This document shows positions 1 through 6,172 of a stretch of DNA of 15,633 nt, piece after piece. Source of the DNA: Eggerthellaceae bacterium (GTDB lineage Bacteria; Actinomycetota; Coriobacteriia; Coriobacteriales; Eggerthellaceae); NCBI GenBank assembly GCA_017459485.1, contig JAFUCW010000017.1:1-15633 (forward strand). Reading direction: 5' to 3'. How positions within the stretch are numbered: the stretch's first letter is position 1; every line of letters begins with the position of its first letter. Position numbers and translations under genes: made by a program. The notes under the pieces are model-generated. The model was not told where the DNA came from, ran no database searches, and saw nothing but the letters and a program-made list of their open reading frames with translations.

Positions 1-141
1 TCGTCGCCGAGCTCGGAGCGTACATCGAGTACTATAACGAAGGGCGAATCAAGCAGTCGCTCGGCTGGAAGAGCCCGATGCAGTACAGAAGGAGCCTGGG
101 CCTAGCCGCCTAGGAAGTCCAGGAAAACGTCCGCACCCCCA
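1..141 (+). mobile_element. Right end of an IS3-family insertion sequence (left part outside window)
   Basis: The stretch holds the transposase C-terminus (stop at 111-113) and a short tail. Positions 117-141 (from GTCCAGG to CGCACCCCCA) resemble the terminal inverted repeats of IS3-family elements, which often read TGGGGGTGCG inward from the end. The matching left terminus lies outside the window, so the exact boundary and any target-site duplication cannot be confirmed. The element ends about 60 bp upstream of the tryptophan operon promoter. Confidence 0.6.
3..113 (+). CDS. IS3-family transposase OrfB, C-terminal fragment (5' end off window)
   Basis: An open frame enters from the left edge and ends with TAG at 111-113, giving 36 residues. 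It contains AYIEYYNEGRIKQSLGW followed by SPMQYR. This is the usual end of the DDE integrase core in IS3-family OrfB proteins, where a Y-I-x-Y-Y-N-x-x-R-I-K segment follows the catalytic glutamate and S-P-x-x-Y-R closes the domain. The catalytic residues themselves would lie to the left of the window. Whether the element is intact cannot be told from here. Confidence 0.85.
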   Translation, partial: VAELGAYIEYYNEGRIKQSLGWKSPMQYRRSLGLAA

Positions 142-201
142 GTGTTGCGTTAAGAATTTCAATCAACCCCACCGGCAAAGGCACCGCTCGTTAATTATTG
201 C

Positions 202-231
202 TTGACGCGTACGCTAATCTTTGCGTATAGT
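202..231 (+). promoter_or_regulatory. Sigma-70-type promoter of the T-box/trpP operon
   Basis: TTGACG at 202-207 and TATAGT at 226-231 are separated by 18 nt. Both are close to the -35 and -10 consensus. Transcription would start near 238, just upstream of the T-box stem I, which is where a T-box leader promoter is expected. Confidence 0.7.
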
Positions 232-237
232 AAGCTT

Positions 238-536
238 ATGACAACTGAATAGCACTAAACCGTTGAGGCGAAAGTCAAGCTTGGATAAGAGCTCACAGAG
301 AGCGGGCGATGGTGGAAATCCCGCAGTCACTGCCAAGTAAATGGGTCGCCGAGGGAAAGGGGAAAGGCCCGCGCAGCGCAAAGGCCGAGTATCTGGACCG
401 TGAGCCCGCGTTAGTGGCAGAGCATGTGTTGGCATGTTCGCAGAGAGGGTTTGCCTAAACCAATGAAGGTGGCACCGCAGGTCTTTCAAGCCTGTCCTTC
501 AAGCTCCATAGGAGTTTCGAAGGGCAGGCTTTTTCC
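238..536 (+). promoter_or_regulatory. T-box leader (riboswitch), predicted tRNA-Trp specific
   Basis: This untranslated leader senses the charging of a tRNA and decides between termination and read-through into trpP. The core motif AAGGTGGCACCGCA is at 466-479. Stem I closes with GCTCAC (291-296) against GTGAGC (400-405), and an AGAGAGC loop-E-like segment follows on the 5' side. The specifier loop reads TGG-ACC at 394-399, so the codon is TGG (Trp); CTG (Leu) one base earlier is less likely because the specifier is normally followed by A. The T-bulge reads TGGC, whose C pairs with a G discriminator base; G73 is the discriminator of bacterial tRNA-Trp, whereas tRNA-Leu has A73. The antiterminator pairs GAAGG (465-469) with CCTTC (496-500) and CAGG (478-481) with CCTG (491-494), which excludes the terminator below. 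The T-box call is secure; the tryptophan assignment rests on codon, discriminator and downstream gene. Confidence 0.92.
490..534 (+). terminator. T-box intrinsic terminator
   Basis: An 18-bp stem pairs 490-507 with 511-529 around a 3-nt ATA loop, with one bulged C at 518, followed by TTTTT at 530-534. The 5' arm contains both segments (491-494 and 496-500) used by the antiterminator, so the two structures are mutually exclusive. Confidence 0.93.
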
Positions 537-689
537 ATGCGGGGCAGCGCCGTAAGTCGCCGGCAAGGCGCGGTAAGACGCACAACTTCCAAAGGCGAAA
601 GGATCTCCTCCGTGCACTTGGCCGACATGGAAACCAAGGTCCTCACACAGGGCCGCGTCGGCGCCAAGCGCCAAAGGAGGAAGATGAGA

Positions 690-1463
690 ATGACCGAGAA
701 CACCGCCACCACCATGAACGCCACCATGAACACCGCGTCCGCTGCAGGCACCGCAGCCGCAGCCACAACAGGAGCCGCAGCAGCAGCCACCGCATCCGCA
801 GCCATAACAGGCGTCGCAGCCACTGCATCCGCGACCGCCCCGCAGGCGCCCCGCACGGTCGCGGGCCAGGCGCCCCGCGCCGTCGCAGGCCAGGCACAGC
901 GTGAAGTCGTCGCCGCGCGCACCACGCAGGGCCTGCAGACCCAGGACCTCATCCTGATAGCCGTCCTTCTGGCGGCAGGCGCTGTGCTCAAACTGACCGT
1001 CGGGTCCTTCTTCGCATCCTTCGGCATGAAGCCCAACTTCATCATTGCCATGTACTGCCTTGCCATCATCCTGACGCGCCCGAGCGTCGGCCAGTCGGCA
1101 GTCATCGGCCTGCTCGCCGGCCTTGTCTGCCAGCTGCCCATGCTCAACGCCACGCCGGGCCTCAACATCGTCTCCGAGCTGCTTGGCGCCGTGGTCTGCG
1201 GCCTGCTCGTGCGCATCCCGATGAACATCGGTGGCAAGGCCGACGTCAACCCCTTCGTGAACACCTTCGTCTCGACCTTCGTATCGGGCGCAAGCTTCGC
1301 GCTCATGGCCATCTACATCAACGTCATCAGCAACCCCAACAGCGAAACCACGGTGGCGGCGGCACTCGTTGCCTACGTGCTGATAGTCCTTGGCACGGCG
1401 ACCTTCAATGCCATCCTCAACCAGGTCCTGGTCCCCTTGATGCGCAAGGTGCTCAAGCGCTAG
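690..1463 (+). CDS. trpP: ECF transporter S component, TrpP-like tryptophan-binding protein
   Basis: Predicted integral membrane substrate-binding subunit that captures tryptophan for an energy-coupling-factor importer. The 257-residue product has about six hydrophobic segments from residue 85 on (roughly 85-105, 113-130, 134-150, 160-178, 186-212, 222-240). The G-M-K-P-N motif at 112-116, followed by FIIAMYCLAIIL and a small-residue helix, resembles the GMKPD region of Bacillus TrpP. The Trp-type T-box immediately upstream supports the substrate. The start at 690 is chosen because AAGGAGG (674-680) lies 9 nt upstream; ATG 684 is only 3 nt from it, and the frame stays open back to 537 without a ribosome site. 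The first 84 or so residues are Ala/Thr-rich low complexity and have no counterpart in Bacillus TrpP; no in-frame ATG exists between residue 13 and the first membrane helix. Confidence 0.82.
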   Translation: MTENTATTMNATMNTASAAGTAAAATTGAAAAATASAAITGVAATASATAPQAPRTVAGQAPRAVAGQAQREVVAARTTQGLQTQDLILIAVLLAAGAVLKLTVGSFFASFGMKPNFIIAMYCLAIILTRPSVGQSAVIGLLAGLVCQLPMLNATPGLNIVSELLGAVVCGLLVRIPMNIGGKADVNPFVNTFVSTFVSGASFALMAIYINVISNPNSETTVAAALVAYVLIVLGTATFNAILNQVLVPLMRKVLKR

Positions 1464-1475
1464 TTCGGTAGCGTC

Positions 1476-1513
1476 CGGGGCGCGGCTTGGCTTGCGGCCC
1501 GGAGCGCGCCCCG
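1476..1513 (+). repeat. GC-rich hairpin between trpP and the ECF ATPase genes
   Basis: CGGGGCGCG (1476-1484) pairs with CGCGCCCCG (1505-1513), a 9-bp perfect stem with a 20-nt loop, starting 12 bp after the trpP stop. No T-run follows, so it is not an obvious intrinsic terminator. It could protect the trpP message end or reduce read-through into the energising module. Confidence 0.5.
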
Positions 1514-1611
1514 CGCAGCGCCCCCGGTTGCAACCCGAGCGCACCCGGCTACACCCCGGGACCGCCAAAGCCCAGGAAAGTCCGACGCGAGTTTTTCAAC
1601 AAGGAAGAGCC

Positions 1612-2460
1612 ATGATAGAGATCAACAATTTCAGTTTCCGCTACCGCGAAAGCAGCGAACCGACGGTGCGCGACATCAATCTCCAGATTCCGCAGGGCTG
1701 CTTCTGCGGGATCACGGGGGCGGCCGGGTCGGGCAAGTCCACGCTGACCTACGCCATGAACGGCATCGTGCCGCATTGGTACCCCGGCGACTTCTACGGC
1801 CAGGTGAAGGTCTGTGGGATGGACACCTGCGACGTGGCCCTGACCGACATCTCGCGCGTGGTCGGCAGCGTGTGCCAGGACGTGGAAAGCCAGATCATCA
1901 ACAACATCGTGGAGGACGAAATGCTCTACGGCTTGGAGAATTTCGGCTTCCCGCAAAGCGAAATGGAGCGCCGCGTCGACCAGGCGCTGGCTGACATGGG
2001 CATCGCCGATTTGCGCCAGCGCACGGTCGACTCGCTTTCGGGCGGCCAGCTGCAAAAGCTTGCCATCGCGTCGGTGCTCGCGCTCGAGCCGCAGGTGCTC
2101 GTGCTCGACGAACCCACTGCCGAGCTCGACCCCGCCAGCTCGCGCACGGTCTTTGAGCTGCTGGCCCGCTACGCGCGCGAACACGGCACCACGGTGGTGG
2201 TGGTCGAGCAGAAGATCGCGCTGCTGTCGGAGTTTTCCGACCTGCTGGTGGTCTGCGAGGCGGGCGCCATCCGTTTCGCGGGCCCGCCGCGCGAGGTGCT
2301 CCAGCACGCCGACGAACTGCTCGCCATCGGGGTGAACTGCCCGCGGTCTACCACGCTCATGAACAGCCTGGCGCGCGCCGGCGTCTATGCGGGCGGCACC
2401 TGCTGCAAGGTCGACGAAGCCCTCGGCGTGCTCGAAGCCCTGCTGGGGGTGGTCGCATGA
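1612..2460 (+). CDS. ecfA: ECF transporter ATPase A (first of two)
   Basis: Cytoplasmic ATP-binding subunit that powers the TrpP/EcfT importer. The 282-residue protein carries Walker A GAAGSGKST (36-44), a Q-loop glutamine near 89, the canonical signature LSGGQ (142-146) and Walker B VLVLDEP (162-168). At the switch position, where most ABC ATPases have histidine, it has glutamine (VVVVEQK, Q200). The start at 1612 has AAGGA (1601-1605) 6 nt upstream; the frame extends back to 1492 but without a ribosome site. It overlaps the next gene by 4 nt (ATGA), implying translational coupling. The second ATPase keeps the histidine but has a non-canonical signature, so the pair is asymmetric. Assignment to an ECF system follows from the adjacent S component and EcfT. 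Confidence 0.92.
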   Translation: MIEINNFSFRYRESSEPTVRDINLQIPQGCFCGITGAAGSGKSTLTYAMNGIVPHWYPGDFYGQVKVCGMDTCDVALTDISRVVGSVCQDVESQIINNIVEDEMLYGLENFGFPQSEMERRVDQALADMGIADLRQRTVDSLSGGQLQKLAIASVLALEPQVLVLDEPTAELDPASSRTVFELLARYAREHGTTVVVVEQKIALLSEFSDLLVVCEAGAIRFAGPPREVLQHADELLAIGVNCPRSTTLMNSLARAGVYAGGTCCKVDEALGVLEALLGVVA

Positions 2461-3293
2461 TAGAGTTTCGCGACGTGCACGTGTCCTACGACGCCGCCAC
2501 GCCCGTCCTTCGCGGCGTGAACCTGCGCATCGAGCAAGGCGAATTCGTGGCCTTCGTCGGCACCAACGGGGCAGGCAAGTCCACGACCATGCGCCTGATC
2601 AACGGTCTGCTGAAGCCCGACGCGGGCCAGGTGACCATCGACGGCGTGCCCACGGGCGAGCTGGCCACCTCGCAGCTGGCGCGGCGCGTGGGCTTCCTGT
2701 TCCAGAACCCCGACAACCAGATTTGCTGCAGCACGGTGGGCGAGGAGCTGCTCTTCGGCCTGCGGGCGCTCGGCGTGGACGAGGCCGAGGCGCACAAGCG
2801 CGTGGCCCGCATCGTCGCGCGCTTCGGCTTCGATGCAAACGCCGACCCCTTCCTTTTGAACCGCGGCACGCGCCAGCTTCTAGCCCTCGCCTCGATCGTG
2901 GTGCTCGGGGTCCCGGTAATCGTGCTCGACGAACCGACCACCGGGCTCGACTACCGCGAATGCACGCAGGTCATGGACCTGATCGCCCAGCTGCATGCGG
3001 ATGGCACGACCGTGGTCATGGTGTGCCACGACATGGAGATCGTGGCCGACTACGCCCACCGGGTCGTGGTCATGCACGAGGGGCGCGTGATAGACGACGG
3101 ACCCACTTTCGACGTGCTGCGCAACCCCGCGACGCTCGCGCAGGCCTCTCTTCTGCCGTCGCAGATCGTGCAGCTTTCGCTCGAGCTGGCCGCGCGTCAT
3201 GCGGAATTGGCGGGCAGCCCTGTGGCGGCGGCCAACGACCTCGACCAGATGGTGCATGCGTGCCTGGCGCAGTTAGGAGGTGCAGATGGCTAA
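2457..3293 (+). CDS. ecfA: ECF transporter ATPase B (second of two)
   Basis: Second ATP-binding subunit, expected to heterodimerise with the upstream ATPase and dock on EcfT. The 278-residue protein has Walker A GTNGAGKST (35-43), Q-loop FLFQNPDNQ (Q83), Walker B VIVLDEP (154-160) and switch histidine H191 in VCHDM. The signature is LNRGTRQ (134-140) where LSGGQxQ is usual, so the S-G-G core is altered; L-x-K/R-G-x-R-Q variants do occur in ECF ATPases as far as I recall. Its ATG overlaps the preceding stop (2457-2460) and its end overlaps the EcfT start by 8 nt. The C-terminus beyond residue 225 is the helical extension typical of ECF ATPases. Confidence 0.92.
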   Translation: MIEFRDVHVSYDAATPVLRGVNLRIEQGEFVAFVGTNGAGKSTTMRLINGLLKPDAGQVTIDGVPTGELATSQLARRVGFLFQNPDNQICCSTVGEELLFGLRALGVDEAEAHKRVARIVARFGFDANADPFLLNRGTRQLLALASIVVLGVPVIVLDEPTTGLDYRECTQVMDLIAQLHADGTTVVMVCHDMEIVADYAHRVVVMHEGRVIDDGPTFDVLRNPATLAQASLLPSQIVQLSLELAARHAELAGSPVAAANDLDQMVHACLAQLGGADG

Positions 3294-4044
3294 GTTCCTC
3301 GAATACGTCCCCGGCGATTCGATTCTGCATCGCCTCAATCCCACCGTGAAGCTTATGGGCGCGCTCGTGTTCGCCATCGCCTGCTTCGCGACGGCCAACC
3401 CCATCCTGCTCGCGCTGATGCTCGCCTGCGGGCTGGCGCTGGCGGCAAGTTGCGGGATGCTTCGTCAGACTGCCGGCATCATGAAGGCCGTCGCGATGTT
3501 CTCCGCCATCCTGGCGATCATCCAGCTGCTCACGGTTTCCTCCGGCCAGCAGCTCCTGCCGCTTCCCTGGGGCTATGTCGGCACCGACAGCCTGCGGGCG
3601 GCGGCCACGACGGTGTTGCGCCTGGAGGCAGCCGCCATCCCGCTGTTTTTGGTGTTCTACGTGACTAAGATCTCCGACCTCACGAATGCGGCGGTGAAGA
3701 ACCTGCGCGTGCCCTACAAGTACGCCTTCACCTTTGCCTCCACCGTGCGCTTCATCCCGGTGTTTTTGAACGACATGCAGGGGATCATGGAGGCGCAAAC
3801 GGCGCGTGGTGTGGCCTTCGACACCGTGGGCCCGCTGGCCAAGATTCGCCTGATCGTGCCGCTGTGCGTGCCGCTGCTGGTGCAGAGCGTGCGCAAGACC
3901 AACAGCGCCGCCATCGCCGCCGAGGTGCGCGGCTTCAACCTGCGCACGCAGGCAAGCGGCTACAAGGAATACCCCTTCGCTGCTCGCGATGCTGTCGCCA
4001 CCGTCCTTGTTGCCGCCCTGCTGCTGGTCGCCATTGCCCTCTAG
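3286..4044 (+). CDS. ecfT: ECF transporter transmembrane coupling protein EcfT
   Basis: Membrane scaffold that transmits ATPase motion to the S component. The 252-residue protein has about five to six hydrophobic segments (about 22-60, 68-85, 105-125, 195-205 and a C-terminal helix at 232-252). It has the two cytoplasmic coupling motifs of the family: AQTARG near residues 169-174 and AEVRGFN near 212-218, the latter a variant of the usual A-R-G. ATG 3286 is preferred over GTG 3280 because TAGGAGG (3274-3280) sits 5 nt upstream; the gene overlaps ATPase B by 8 nt. It closes the operon. Substrate specificity lies in TrpP, so this module could in principle also serve unlinked S components. Confidence 0.92.
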   Translation: MAKFLEYVPGDSILHRLNPTVKLMGALVFAIACFATANPILLALMLACGLALAASCGMLRQTAGIMKAVAMFSAILAIIQLLTVSSGQQLLPLPWGYVGTDSLRAAATTVLRLEAAAIPLFLVFYVTKISDLTNAAVKNLRVPYKYAFTFASTVRFIPVFLNDMQGIMEAQTARGVAFDTVGPLAKIRLIVPLCVPLLVQSVRKTNSAAIAAEVRGFNLRTQASGYKEYPFAARDAVATVLVAALLLVAIAL

Positions 4045-4276
4045 CGCCACCCCGCCTGCCGCCCTTCGGCGGCCGCCCTCCCGCGCTGCCCCCGCCAGCC
4101 GCTTCTGGCGCCAGCGCTCGACGGCCGCCCTCCGACGCCGGCCCCCGGCACCGCCCTCCTGCGATTGACTCAGGCTTTTGCCCTCATTTTTAAAGCTTGT
4201 GTCAAAACCGAGCCCCTTTTTGGCAAATAATCCGCTTCGTGAACGACCGATGTGGCCATATGGAGCATTCTGAAGG
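4045..4276. other. Gene-free stretch after ecfT with GC-rich hairpins
   Basis: No convincing coding frame is seen. The first 120 bp are very C-rich and contain two short hairpins: GCCGCC/GGCGGC (4058-4063/4068-4073, CTTC loop) and CGCCAG/CTGGCG (4093-4098/4105-4110). Neither is followed at once by a T-run, but they are the best candidates for the end of the operon transcript. From about 4165 the composition turns AT-rich (CATTTTTAAAGC near 4184). Confidence 0.4.
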
Positions 4277-4353
4277 ATGAACAGGGGACGGGTTTTTCGT
4301 TCATTTGCCCTTCACCCAAGGACAAATGAACGAAAAACCCGTCCCCTGTTCAT
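4277..4353. repeat. Perfect 31-bp inverted repeat (REP/MITE-like palindrome)
   Basis: Positions 4277-4307 (starting ATGAACAGGGGACGGG) are the exact reverse complement of 4323-4353, with a 15-nt loop. Such a perfect stem is unlike an ordinary terminator. It resembles the dispersed palindromes with GGGGACGGG cores that are mobilised by REP-associated transposases, though no transposase is nearby. The word GTCCCCTGTTCA in its right arm (4341-4352) recurs at 7140-7151, and CCCGTCCC recurs inside the hairpin at 12332-12364. It could also act as a bidirectional transcription barrier. Confidence 0.9.
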
Positions 4354-4407
4354 ACTACCGCGCAAAGTTGGCAGGGTGCGGCACTATGCCCTGCCTCGCT
4401 CCTACCT

Positions 4408-4413
4408 TATAAT
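4408..4413 (+). promoter_or_regulatory. Possible -10 element for the STAS/RsbW pair
   Basis: TATAAT at 4408-4413 matches the -10 consensus exactly, but no good -35 hexamer is seen 16-18 bp upstream (TATGCC at 4385-4390). Its last three bases overlap the tandem 10-bp repeat. An activator or another sigma factor could be needed; the call is tentative. Confidence 0.35.
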
Positions 4414-4440
4414 AGATGCCAATAGATGCCAATAGATGCG
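4411..4440 (+). repeat. Tandem 10-bp repeat, three copies
   Basis: AATAGATGCC is repeated three times head to tail (the last copy ends in G). The array directly follows a TATAAT-like sequence and lies 22 bp upstream of the STAS gene start, within its probable 5' leader. Confidence 0.9.
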
Positions 4441-4461
4441 CGTTAGGGAATAGGAGAAACG

Positions 4462-4758
4462 ATGGAACTGACCACGAACAAAGATGGAGCAAAACTCACG
4501 ATTAGCGTAAACGGGGAAGTCAACACGATGACCGCCCCCGAACTGTCCGCGCTCCTCAAAAAAGAGCTGCCCGGCGTGCAGGAGCTCACGCTAGATTTCG
4601 CCAAATGCGACTACGTGTCATCCGCCGGTCTGCGCGTGCTTCTTAACACCTACAAGCAGATGAGGTCGGCAGGGGGAACTATGCAACTTGTCAACGTCGA
4701 CGAAAGCATCATGGACGTGCTTCAAAATACCGGCCTGGACGCTGTATTCGGGCTCTAG
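4462..4758 (+). CDS. STAS-domain anti-sigma factor antagonist (SpoIIAA/RsbV-like)
   Basis: A 98-residue single-domain STAS protein, expected to be the cytoplasmic phospho-switch partner of the kinase encoded next. The motif DYVSSAGLRVLL (residues 50-61) matches the conserved serine region; by alignment with Bacillus SpoIIAA Ser58, Ser54 is the likely phosphorylation site. The pattern L-T-L-D-F (42-46) just before it and the closing NTGLD helix are typical. The ribosome site AGGAG (4452-4456) lies 5 nt before the ATG. Thirty-eight bp separate it from the anti-sigma kinase gene on the same strand, so they form one partner-switching unit. The sigma factor or other target is not in the window. 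Confidence 0.92.
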   Translation: MELTTNKDGAKLTISVNGEVNTMTAPELSALLKKELPGVQELTLDFAKCDYVSSAGLRVLLNTYKQMRSAGGTMQLVNVDESIMDVLQNTGLDAVFGL

Positions 4759-4796
4759 TTCCAAACAGAGCAATTACTTAAGCGAGTGAGTGCTCT

Positions 4797-5210
4797 ATGG
4801 ATGACGAGCAGGTACTGAGGATTCCCGCCGAACTTGAACGTATGGACGAAGTCCTGGACTTCACCAGCAAGCTCATAGACGCCCATGGCACGACACCCCT
4901 GGTGCGCACTCAGCTTCGAATGGCCATGGAAGAACTGTATGTAAACATTGCCCATTACGCCTATCCAGAAAGTGGTGGATGGGCAGAAATTCGAGGCAGC
5001 ATCAAGGATGGTGTGGCAACGTTTCGCCTCATCGATGGCGGGATACCCTTCGACCCCTTGGCGAAGCCCGACCCCGACGTTACGCTTTCTGGAGAGGAAC
5101 GGGAGATTGGCGGCCTGGGCATCTACTTGGTCAAAAGCACGATGGACGAAGTGGAATACGAATACCGCGACGGCTGCAACCAGCTGACGATTCGGAAGCG
5201 GATCGCCTAA
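4797..5210 (+). CDS. Anti-sigma regulatory factor, RsbW/SpoIIAB-type serine kinase
   Basis: A 137-residue HATPase_c_2-family protein. In this family the unphosphorylated form binds a target, usually a sigma factor, and phosphorylates the STAS partner. Visible boxes of the GHKL fold are the N-box EELYVNIAHYAY (about 44-55), the G1 box DGGIPFDP (about 77-84, the D-x-G-x-P-F-D-P hallmark of this subfamily) and the G2 box IGGLGIYLVK (about 102-111). The length is normal for an isolated kinase domain. The ribosome site before ATG 4797 is weak (GAGTGAG), suggesting dependence on translation of the STAS gene. The gene runs towards the nucleosidase gene with only 15 bp between their stops, and no terminator hairpin is evident there. 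Confidence 0.9.
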   Translation: MDDEQVLRIPAELERMDEVLDFTSKLIDAHGTTPLVRTQLRMAMEELYVNIAHYAYPESGGWAEIRGSIKDGVATFRLIDGGIPFDPLAKPDPDVTLSGEEREIGGLGIYLVKSTMDEVEYEYRDGCNQLTIRKRIA

Positions 5211-5225
5211 CCCAAGATTTGCAAC

Positions 5226-6017
5226 CTATAACCTACCCACCATATACTCTACGATTTTTGCGCAGTTCGCAGCAGCCGTAGCCTTGAATGTCTCATACTC
5301 TATGCTGTGCGATCCGTCCGATTTATCCGAAATTGCACGAATCACCACAAAAGGGGTGTTGTTCAGATAGCAAGCCTGCGCAATCGCCGCACCCTCCATC
5401 TCGCAGCACATACCGCCGAAGTTCGATATTATTGCCTGCTTTTGTTCTTCGCTGAAAATAAACTGGTCTCCTGAACACACCCTACCTTCGTACGCATGAA
5501 TATCCGGGGCAACTTTGCCCACAGCCTCTATCGCCATAGCACGCATTTCCTGATCTGCCGAAAAGGCGTAAAGCCCCGTGTAGGGAATCTCCCCTTTTTG
5601 GAAACCAATAGGTTCCACATCGAAATCGTGCTGCACGGCATCAACCGATACAACGATATCCCCGATATCAAGCTGGTTGTCCAGAGATCCCGCAACGCCT
5701 GTGTTGACAATCTTCGTGCACCCGAAATCGTTGATTAGGGTATGCGCGCAGATCCCCGCGTTGACCTTTCCCATGCCGCACTGGACGATGACAACTTCGT
5801 TATCCCCAAGCTTTCCGTCGCAAAATTCCATCTCTGCAATCGTCGTCGTCTTGGTAATCTTCGCCGCTTCTTTCAGTGTTGCCACTTCTTCATCCATCGC
5901 ACCGATGATGCCAATCTTCGTTTCCTGCACAGAGGTCTGCCCCTGCCCGCATCCGGCTAGCAAGATGCACGTCAAGATTATCAGCGCCACAAATATTGCT
6001 CTTGTCTTCGTTTTCAT
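5226..6017 (-). CDS. Lipoprotein 5'-methylthioadenosine/S-adenosylhomocysteine nucleosidase
   Basis: Predicted to hydrolyse MTA or SAH to adenine and the thioribosyl sugar, but anchored outside the membrane. The 263-residue protein starts with a Sec type II signal: KTK, a hydrophobic run and lipobox LAGC with the lipidated Cys at 23. The rest is a complete MTAN domain. Aligned to E. coli MTAN, Glu12 corresponds to E44 in GAMDEEV, Glu174 to E208 in CEMEGAAIA, Asp197 to D231 in RAISD and Phe151 to F187 in SGDQF, so the catalytic residues are kept. GAGGAC about 7 nt before the ATG serves as ribosome site. Most MTANs are cytosolic (about 230 residues); the extra 33 N-terminal residues here are the export signal and linker. 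Physiological substrate outside the cell is unknown; nucleosides or SAH-like molecules are possible. Confidence 0.9.
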   Translation of the reverse strand: MKTKTRAIFVALIILTCILLAGCGQGQTSVQETKIGIIGAMDEEVATLKEAAKITKTTTIAEMEFCDGKLGDNEVVIVQCGMGKVNAGICAHTLINDFGCTKIVNTGVAGSLDNQLDIGDIVVSVDAVQHDFDVEPIGFQKGEIPYTGLYAFSADQEMRAMAIEAVGKVAPDIHAYEGRVCSGDQFIFSEEQKQAIISNFGGMCCEMEGAAIAQACYLNNTPFVVIRAISDKSDGSHSIEYETFKATAAANCAKIVEYMVGRL

Positions 6018-6172
6018 TATTTGTCCTCTGCTGTCTTTGTCCTGTGCTGTCAGATACTTTCTCCATATCTATCTGCATCTACCATTCGCTGCGTCGAATA
6101 TGAGGCTCAAAAGGCTCGGTTTATAGTGATATTATCTCACAGAGAGGGCACTGAAACGCGAGGAGAAGCACC

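Noticed and set aside
214..489. A 91-residue minus-strand frame in the leader of the tryptophan operon
   Set aside because: The region is fully explained by the promoter and T-box RNA structure on the plus strand.
486..1568. A 360-residue minus-strand frame over trpP, very rich in Cys and Gly
   Set aside because: It is the antisense image of the GCC/GCA-rich Ala stretch and membrane helices of trpP. It has no ribosome site and crosses the T-box terminator.
4058..4110. GC-rich hairpins after ecfT as a proven terminator
   Set aside because: The stems are short and no T-run follows them directly, so they are listed only as candidates within the gene-free stretch.
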